Below are positions 59,564 through 64,000 of a stretch of 64,000 nt of DNA, in pieces. The first letter of the stretch is position 1. Each line of letters begins with the position of its first letter. Position numbers and translations under genes: made by a program. Origin of the DNA: Williamsia soli (GTDB taxonomy: Bacteria; Actinomycetota; Actinomycetes; Mycobacteriales; Mycobacteriaceae); contig NZ_JAFRDR010000009.1 of NCBI RefSeq assembly GCF_017377795.1, positions 124,001 to 188,000 on the forward strand, given 5' to 3'. The notes under the pieces were generated by a model. That model made no database searches. It worked only from the letters and a program-made list of their open reading frames with translations, and had not been told where the DNA came from.

Positions 59564-60433
59564 TCACAGCCTTCGGCGAAGCCATCCGAGAACGCCGCCG
59601 GTGTCGACGACGTCGTCACCGGCCACACGCCGGTTGATGGCGTCGACATCGTAGAACGCCTCAGCCCTGGCACGAATCGCCTCCACGGCCTCGGTGCCCG
59701 GCTCCACCAAGTTTGGCTGCTCACTTCCCATCAGGCGTGTCCGGAGTCCGGCTATGCGCGCCGATTCCTCGTCACGCAGGGTTAGACGCTCTGCGGTCTC
59801 CTGTTGACGCTTCAGTCTTTCGTCAACAGCGCGTGCATGTTTGGCAGCATCTTCTAGGAGCTTGACCCGTTCGTCGATTTTCTTCCGACGGACGTCCAGC
59901 CACGCTTTGCCGGCCGACACAGCATGCTTGTCCGACGCCCTCTTGGACGCTTTGAGTTTGTTGATCAGCTCCTGCATCGCGCTGGCGTCGACAGCGGATG
60001 ACGCGATCCAGAACAGGTCGGCGGTGAAGTCGACGTCGCCGAGCCACCCTCCGGTTGCTGCTTCCGACGAGGTGATCACCGCGACTGCCGACCGCGCCTT
60101 CTCGACGGGCTTGCGGTCCTTCTTGTCACACTCCGAAACCTCTGCAGAGGTAACGAGATACCCCGACTCCACCAGAAGCCTTTTGCCGGAGGCCTGTTCG
60201 TTCTCCACGCCCTCACGAAGCCATGCGCCGGCGGCAAGGACGATCACTGCGAGGAATGCCCCGGCGAGCAGGAAGCCGAGGTGCAGCATCGAAGCCGCCA
60301 CCAACGCGGCAGTCACGCACACGGCCGCCACAGCGCCGACCGCACCGGGACTCGACACCGCCGTGAGCACCGGCCGACTCCGCGGCCGCGGCGCGCCGAC
60401 GGCGTAGTACTCGTATAGGTCGCTCATTGTCAC
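59564..60433 (-). CDS. Membrane coiled-coil protein coupled to a solo LuxR gene
   Basis: 289 residues. Two helices (GAVGAVAAVCVTAALVAASML and LGFLLAGAFLAVIVLAAGAWL) near the N-terminus, then a conserved segment (FTADLFWIASSAVDASAMQEL) and a long coiled coil (KLKASKRASDKHAVSAGKAW ... VKLLEDAAKHARAVDERLKRQQ), ending in a short C-terminal tail with WLRRRL. The overall shape resembles membrane-tethered signal or scaffold proteins. Start overlaps the LuxR gene stop by 4 nt, so the two are co-translated. No family was recognised. Confidence 0.65.
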   Translation of the reverse strand: MTMSDLYEYYAVGAPRPRSRPVLTAVSSPGAVGAVAAVCVTAALVAASMLHLGFLLAGAFLAVIVLAAGAWLREGVENEQASGKRLLVESGYLVTSAEVSECDKKDRKPVEKARSAVAVITSSEAATGGWLGDVDFTADLFWIASSAVDASAMQELINKLKASKRASDKHAVSAGKAWLDVRRKKIDERVKLLEDAAKHARAVDERLKRQQETAERLTLRDEESARIAGLRTRLMGSEQPNLVEPGTEAVEAIRARAEAFYDVDAINRRVAGDDVVDTGGVLGWLRRRL

Positions 60434-60690
60434 AGCTCGTCGACGGTGATCAAACCGTCTTGCAGAGCCCGTGCCAGCAGCGCGGCCTTGGTGTTGGCCG
60501 GACGGCCCGCGGCGTCGTACTTGCCGCGGACACGGGCGATGTGGGTGCTGACCGTCGCGGCACCGATGAACAACGCGCGGCCGGCCTCCTCTTTGGTATC
60601 GCAGATCAACCAGGTCCGCAGGACCTCGACCTCGCGCTCGCTCAACGTCGGCCTGGTGGCCTGGGGTGCCTCGTCCATCGTGTACATCAC
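60430..60690 (-). CDS. Solo LuxR-type HTH regulator (paralog C)
   Basis: 86 residues (start GTG at 60690 or the following ATG). HTH: TLSEREVEVLRTWLICDTKEEAGRALFIGAATVSTHIARVRGKYDAAGRP, then KAALLARALQDGLITVDEL. Leader with TCCGATC...TCGTCGACAGCCG (60694-60719) matches paralog B at 13 consecutive bases. It is co-translated with the membrane coiled-coil gene, suggesting that the membrane protein sequesters or presents it. The gene diverges from the TY-Chap-like gene. Confidence 0.84.
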   Translation of the reverse strand: MMYTMDEAPQATRPTLSEREVEVLRTWLICDTKEEAGRALFIGAATVSTHIARVRGKYDAAGRPANTKAALLARALQDGLITVDEL

Positions 60691-60747
60691 GGATCCGATC
60701 TCTTCTTCGTCGACAGCCGGGAAGTGGCCGTCAGCAACGAGGAAAAA

Positions 60748-60871
60748 GTAGCGAGGGGGTCTGACAATGAAATCCGTTGCGCGACTGCCGATTTACTTAC
60801 ACGGGTGTCGTTTCGAACACACTATCGAGCGGGCGTGTTGTCCGCTCATCAATGTCAGACCCCCTCGCTAC
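60748..60871. repeat. 23-bp inverted repeat (one mismatch) in a divergent promoter
   Basis: Positions 60748-60770 (GTAGCGAGGGGGTCTGACAA...) and 60849-60871 are reverse complements with a single mismatch, separated by 78 nt. The right arm ends 37 nt before the ATG of the plus-strand gene; the left arm is 58 nt before the LuxR gene start. Weaker similarity continues just outside both arms (GGAAAAA versus GGTAAAG). It could be a paired operator or a small MITE-like insertion. Confidence 0.7.
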
Positions 60872-60907
60872 CCTTTACCTACGAGACAACAGAGAGGGAG
60901 GTGCCCG

Positions 60908-62065
60908 ATGTCCAACATCTTCGACTTCGACGCTTCCGCCGCCGATGGATGGGCAGCATTCCGTGATGAGCTGGCGACCCGGCTGACCGGACTGCAGGCC
61001 CTGGATACGGTGCGAGTGAGTGCGGCCGACGCCACCCTGGACGGCAGCGGGCCTGCTGCCCTGTTCACGGTCACCGATGACGATGAGGTGCGGTGCGTAC
61101 TCGGTCCGACCCTGCTCGCGCAGGATCGAGAGATCGACGATGACGAACTCTCGCTGCTCATGGAGCTCGAGTGGGACTCCATCTGCGAGGACGAATGCGA
61201 GGTCGAGCGTCCTCGCGACGAGATCGAACTGGTGGTCAACGCGGCCACCGTCGTCATGCAGGAACTGTGGCAGGTGGTGCACCCCAGCTTTCTTCTCACG
61301 GTTCATGAGACGCCTGCGCCGGCACCCGTTGTCGCTGTCAAACCGACCGGTCAGTCTCACTTGCGCGATCTCGTCGACGCCGCACTCGAGCGCATGACCG
61401 GTTCCACGCCGAACAAGGACGACGACGGTGACGTGGTCTTCACGGTGAACGGCGAGACCTCGTGGCTGTGCGTCGATTCCGGCGATCCGACCATCGAGAT
61501 GTTCACGAACCTCGCTGTGGAGGTACGGGACTCAGCGGCGGCGAGCGAAGCCCTTATGGCCTACTCGTGTAAGTGGCCGGACATCAAGTTCGTCCTCCAT
61601 GACGGCCACGTCCGGGTGGCGATCCGGATGGATGCGACTGTCTTCGCTGATGCGGTGTTGCGGTCGACGCTAATCAAGTGGTTTGACTTCCTGACCGATG
61701 GGTCCGGTGAGATTAAGGAGGTGGTCGCCGAAGCCGGCGCGGCCGTCGATGGCTCCGGCGACACCCTGCCGGCGGGCCTGATGGTCATCCTACAGCTCGA
61801 CGACACCGAGCACGGTCGCCTGTCGCCGCACGAGATCGCGACCATCTGCGAGTTCGACCGCGACGCTATCCTCCAGTATCTGCGGGTGAGTGAGGAGCAG
61901 GAATTGTCCTGGCGCAGTTCGATCTACGACGCGCTCAGCCGCGAAGATGAAGAGGAAGCGGCTGCGTGTGAGCATGAGGAGAAGGCGTGGTCGACGACGG
62001 TGAAAAGCCTGCGTGAGGCGTTGCGGTTGGTGGTGCTGACGAGTCGGTTGGATGAGGTTCGTTAG
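60908..62065 (+). CDS. TY-Chap / YbjN-like protein
   Basis: 385 residues from the ATG at 60908 with GGGAGG upstream; the frame is open to 60767 but that part overlaps the inverted repeat. Two alpha/beta domains of about 150 residues: first FDFDASAADGWAAFRDELATRL ... LFTVTDDDEVRCVLG; second LRDLVDAALERMTG ... LVEV-type strands, with a C-terminal acidic tail (REDEEEAAACEHEE). The first domain resembles the TY-Chap domain and the second a T3SS-chaperone-like YbjN fold. Such proteins are found with stress or secretion systems. The recognition is by resemblance, not by search. Confidence 0.55.
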   Translation: MSNIFDFDASAADGWAAFRDELATRLTGLQALDTVRVSAADATLDGSGPAALFTVTDDDEVRCVLGPTLLAQDREIDDDELSLLMELEWDSICEDECEVERPRDEIELVVNAATVVMQELWQVVHPSFLLTVHETPAPAPVVAVKPTGQSHLRDLVDAALERMTGSTPNKDDDGDVVFTVNGETSWLCVDSGDPTIEMFTNLAVEVRDSAAASEALMAYSCKWPDIKFVLHDGHVRVAIRMDATVFADAVLRSTLIKWFDFLTDGSGEIKEVVAEAGAAVDGSGDTLPAGLMVILQLDDTEHGRLSPHEIATICEFDRDAILQYLRVSEEQELSWRSSIYDALSREDEEEAAACEHEEKAWSTTVKSLREALRLVVLTSRLDEVR

Positions 62066-62098
62066 CCGGTCACAGGTCGAGAAGCGCTCTGCAGCCGG

Positions 62099-62686
62099 TT
62101 ACGGCACGACCGGGAGGGCTCTGGCCCGTGCCACAGCGCCCCTACGAGTCGCGCGAAGGACAGGGGTGAACGGGTTGGCGGCACCATCAATGTTCAGCGG
62201 CAGATCTTGCGTCTCGATCAGTTCATCCTCCAACAGCCAAGGCTCTGGGTGAGTGACCCAAGAGACGAGCGCATTCTCGGCCATCCACTCCGACAGCCGA
62301 GTCTCTCCCTGGCCGAACTTCAGACGTTCAGAGGTGCCAACACGTCTAAGCTCGATTCCCAGCTCCTCGGTTAGCAAGCATCCGAGCGACTTTCGCAATG
62401 TCGACACCGATGCGTCACCTGCGTAGTGCAGCTTGACCCGACGCCGGATGTTCTGCTTGCTGGCCTTGCCGACGGCCGGCGGCTTGCTGGGACTGATGCC
62501 AACGTAAAGCAATACCAGTTCGTCGCGGTGAACGCACTGCGACACGTCGATGTCCGCGGGCAACGTCTTGAACCACCATCCGTAGACACCGGCCTCCGGT
62601 GGAACCGGATACGGCGATGCAAGAACTTCCTCGCGGCTGTAGGTCGGCGCCGCGAAGTAGTCGGTGAGGTCATTCTGCTGAGACAT
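62099..62686 (-). CDS. GIY-YIG nuclease-superfamily protein
   Basis: 195 residues. The GIY-YIG fold is marked by AGVYGWWF (GVY position), LLYVGISPSK (YVG position), NIRRRVKLHYAGDASVSTLRKSLG with a conserved Arg, and WLLEDELIET, where Glu serves as metal ligand. SEWMAENALVSWV and the final INPF-like block NIDGAANPFTPVLRA are typical of stand-alone members. Probably cleaves DNA; it is adjacent and divergent to an HNH nuclease. Confidence 0.72.
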   Translation of the reverse strand: MSQQNDLTDYFAAPTYSREEVLASPYPVPPEAGVYGWWFKTLPADIDVSQCVHRDELVLLYVGISPSKPPAVGKASKQNIRRRVKLHYAGDASVSTLRKSLGCLLTEELGIELRRVGTSERLKFGQGETRLSEWMAENALVSWVTHPEPWLLEDELIETQDLPLNIDGAANPFTPVLRATRRGAVARARALPVVP

Positions 62687-62768
62687 GGCAACCCCACGGT
62701 ATCGCCGCTCCGGGCGACGCGGGGCCGATCACGGAACCTCCGGCGGCCATGTGGTCTAACGTCGAGAA

Positions 62769-63869
62769 GTGCACGACCTCGACTCCCGCGATCCGTTGGC
62801 CCTCGGCCAGCAACTGATGAGTGTGCTTGAAAGCGGTAGACGCACCGCAACATACAAACTCGCGACACTGCTCGCTTTACTCGAGTTCGCAGTCGAGCAC
62901 GCACCCGGCGAACGAGACGCTGCCGTAGACGTCGATCTCGATGACCTCGCCGAACGAGTGATTGCGCTTTACTGGCGACAGGTTCGCGACCTCGATGGCC
63001 ACTATTTGAAACAGACATCTCAGAAGGTTGCGAGGATCCCTGATGCGGTGCGCGACCTGAAACAAGTGACCTCCCCGTCCGGAGACGTCACACTGGAGGT
63101 CGCACGCCGTCGCGGGGGCGCGAAGTTTCTCGCCACGCGTGACCTTGTGCGAATGACGCTGGTTCAACAGCCGCTGCTTCGCCTTCAGCGGGTCGGCAGC
63201 GACCTGGTACATGAATGCTTCCTCTACGACGACACCTGGATGCGCGACAATATCTCTGCCAAGGCGGTCGCTGACCACGGCAACGCACTTCGACTGTTTC
63301 CGGGCGTGTGCTTCGCGTTGGCCCGATTGTCGGCGCTACTGAAGCCGGCACTACAAATCGCGTGGGTTAACGATGTGCGCAAGCTGAATCACTTCCTTGA
63401 TCAGGACGTACCCGATCTTCCTGGCCACCTATTCGGCATCGACCGCATTTCGCTCGACCGCGCGCGAGTAGTGCTGACGGCTGAGTTCGGTCAGAGGTGT
63501 TTCTATTGCGATGCCGCAGTCAGTACCGGTGCGCATGTCGATCACGTTCTCCCCTGGTCGCGTGTGGGAATCGACGGTCTGGCGAACCTCGTTTTGGCTT
63601 GTCCGCGCTGCAACTCAAACAAGTCGAGTCTTCTCCCCGCGCCGCTGCATGTATTCGCAGCGCTCGATCGCGGACGCGAGAGGCTGGATGCGTTGGCCCA
63701 GTCGATCGACTGGCCGTGCCAATTCGACAGAACTGCCGCTGCTGCTCGCGGACTGTACGCAACCCAGCCGACGGGGACACCGATCTGGAACGCGGTCAGA
63801 GACATTCACACGACGCGCTCAGACTTTGATTGGAACGAAGCCAGAGGCGCAGCGAGTGACTGGGTCTGA
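62769..63869 (+). CDS. HNH endonuclease with large N-terminal domain
   Basis: 366 residues from a GTG at 62769. Residues 1-225 are helical (ALGQQLMSVLESGRRTATYKLATLLALLEFAVE ... IDRISLDRARVVLT) and are found with this type of HNH nuclease. The HNH core is CFYCDAAVSTGAHVDHVLPWSRVGIDGLANLVLACPRCNSNKS: CxxC zinc pairs, His-Asp-His and Asn in place. It may be a restriction or anti-mobile-element nuclease. It diverges from the GIY-YIG gene (82-nt gap). Confidence 0.8.
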   Translation: MHDLDSRDPLALGQQLMSVLESGRRTATYKLATLLALLEFAVEHAPGERDAAVDVDLDDLAERVIALYWRQVRDLDGHYLKQTSQKVARIPDAVRDLKQVTSPSGDVTLEVARRRGGAKFLATRDLVRMTLVQQPLLRLQRVGSDLVHECFLYDDTWMRDNISAKAVADHGNALRLFPGVCFALARLSALLKPALQIAWVNDVRKLNHFLDQDVPDLPGHLFGIDRISLDRARVVLTAEFGQRCFYCDAAVSTGAHVDHVLPWSRVGIDGLANLVLACPRCNSNKSSLLPAPLHVFAALDRGRERLDALAQSIDWPCQFDRTAAAARGLYATQPTGTPIWNAVRDIHTTRSDFDWNEARGAASDWV

Positions 63870-64000
63870 TGAATCCCGCTTCTGGCCTGAGACCGAATGG
63901 GTCAGCTCTCCCACAAACGGCGGTCGCTACCCGGCCGGTTAGGCCCTTCGCTAGGGTAACGAAAGCCATGTCCGGCGTGCTCCTACCTCGGCATATCTCA
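63870..64000. other. Right-edge sequence without a recognised gene
   Basis: After the HNH stop, 131 bases show no convincing coding sequence; an ATG at 63968 is too near the edge to judge. Confidence 0.4.

Noticed and set aside
63511-63942. Extra gene overlapping the HNH nuclease end
   Set aside because: It is in a shifted frame over the HNH core, whose CxxC and His residues are clear in the chosen frame.
1-64000. CRISPR arrays, tRNA/rRNA genes, integrase/transposase, prophage genes
   Set aside because: No regularly spaced repeats, cloverleaf ends, or DDE/Tyr-recombinase motifs were seen. The reading was by eye; a tRNA or CRISPR search program would settle it.

Overview
The window is high-GC, gene-dense DNA from an actinobacterium. 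A mycofactocin-type SDR, EspC/DUF1023 type VII secretion relatives, an LppA-like lipoprotein, a 13E12-type DUF222-HNH protein and an ECF41 sigma factor together point to Mycobacteriales, most like Gordonia or Rhodococcus. The genus is inferred, not proven. No rRNA, tRNA, CRISPR array, transposase or prophage genes were seen.

Layout. 0.2-2.4 kb: two-component flavin-dependent phenol/4-hydroxyphenylacetate-type monooxygenase. 2.4-9.0 kb: ECF41 sigma factor and its convergent CMD (carboxymuconolactone decarboxylase-like) partner with an ECF41-like promoter; a Baeyer-Villiger-type monooxygenase coupled to a CofH-like protein without radical-SAM cysteines; NmrA, GNAT and a membrane-anchored secreted protein. 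9.1-16 kb: ClC channel, an EspC-like/T7SS-effector-like operon, DUF998, then a mycofactocin-type SDR with an amidohydrolase. 16-29.5 kb: DUF2786, GT-C glycosyltransferase, uracil permease, vapB with a frameshifted vapC, a solo LuxR-HTH gene, a CapA-like lipoprotein, DUF4190 proteins, an OPT transporter, methyltransferase, cupin and DUF808. 29.6-35.4 kb: a VapC remnant, a PBP4-type carboxypeptidase, two beta-lactamase-fold lipoproteins and a PadR regulator.

35.4-64 kb is accessory in character: DUF6745 pair, DUF222-HNH, a membrane-anchored AlbA (Schlafen-type) protein, a SABATH-like methyltransferase, an exported HNH-Excalibur protein, and then a region rich in paralogs and decay. A three-gene surface module (Cys-rich lipoprotein converging on a TM-anchored secreted protein and a Pro/Trp-rich membrane protein) occurs at 42.6-44.9 kb and again at 57.6-59.5 kb, where one member is a pseudogene. 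A third lipoprotein-domain remnant lies at 53.0 kb. Between them are a shortened DUF1023 hydrolase, LppA, an ESX-like remnant, a signalling operon (response regulator, kinase, kinase-like membrane partner, solo LuxR-HTH), a large DUF4190 membrane protein, and an operon joining a PASTA protein to a VWA-SGNH hydrolase fusion. The right end has a solo LuxR gene coupled to a membrane coiled-coil protein, divergent across a 23-bp inverted repeat from a TY-Chap/YbjN-like protein, and a divergent GIY-YIG / HNH nuclease pair.

The best candidate for an undescribed system is the 42-61 kb surface and regulatory network. It has three near-identical solo LuxR-HTH genes with a shared leader, duplicated secreted modules, and a recurring TTCGTAC/GTACGAA motif upstream of several of its genes. 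The regulatory links are inferred from sequence only.
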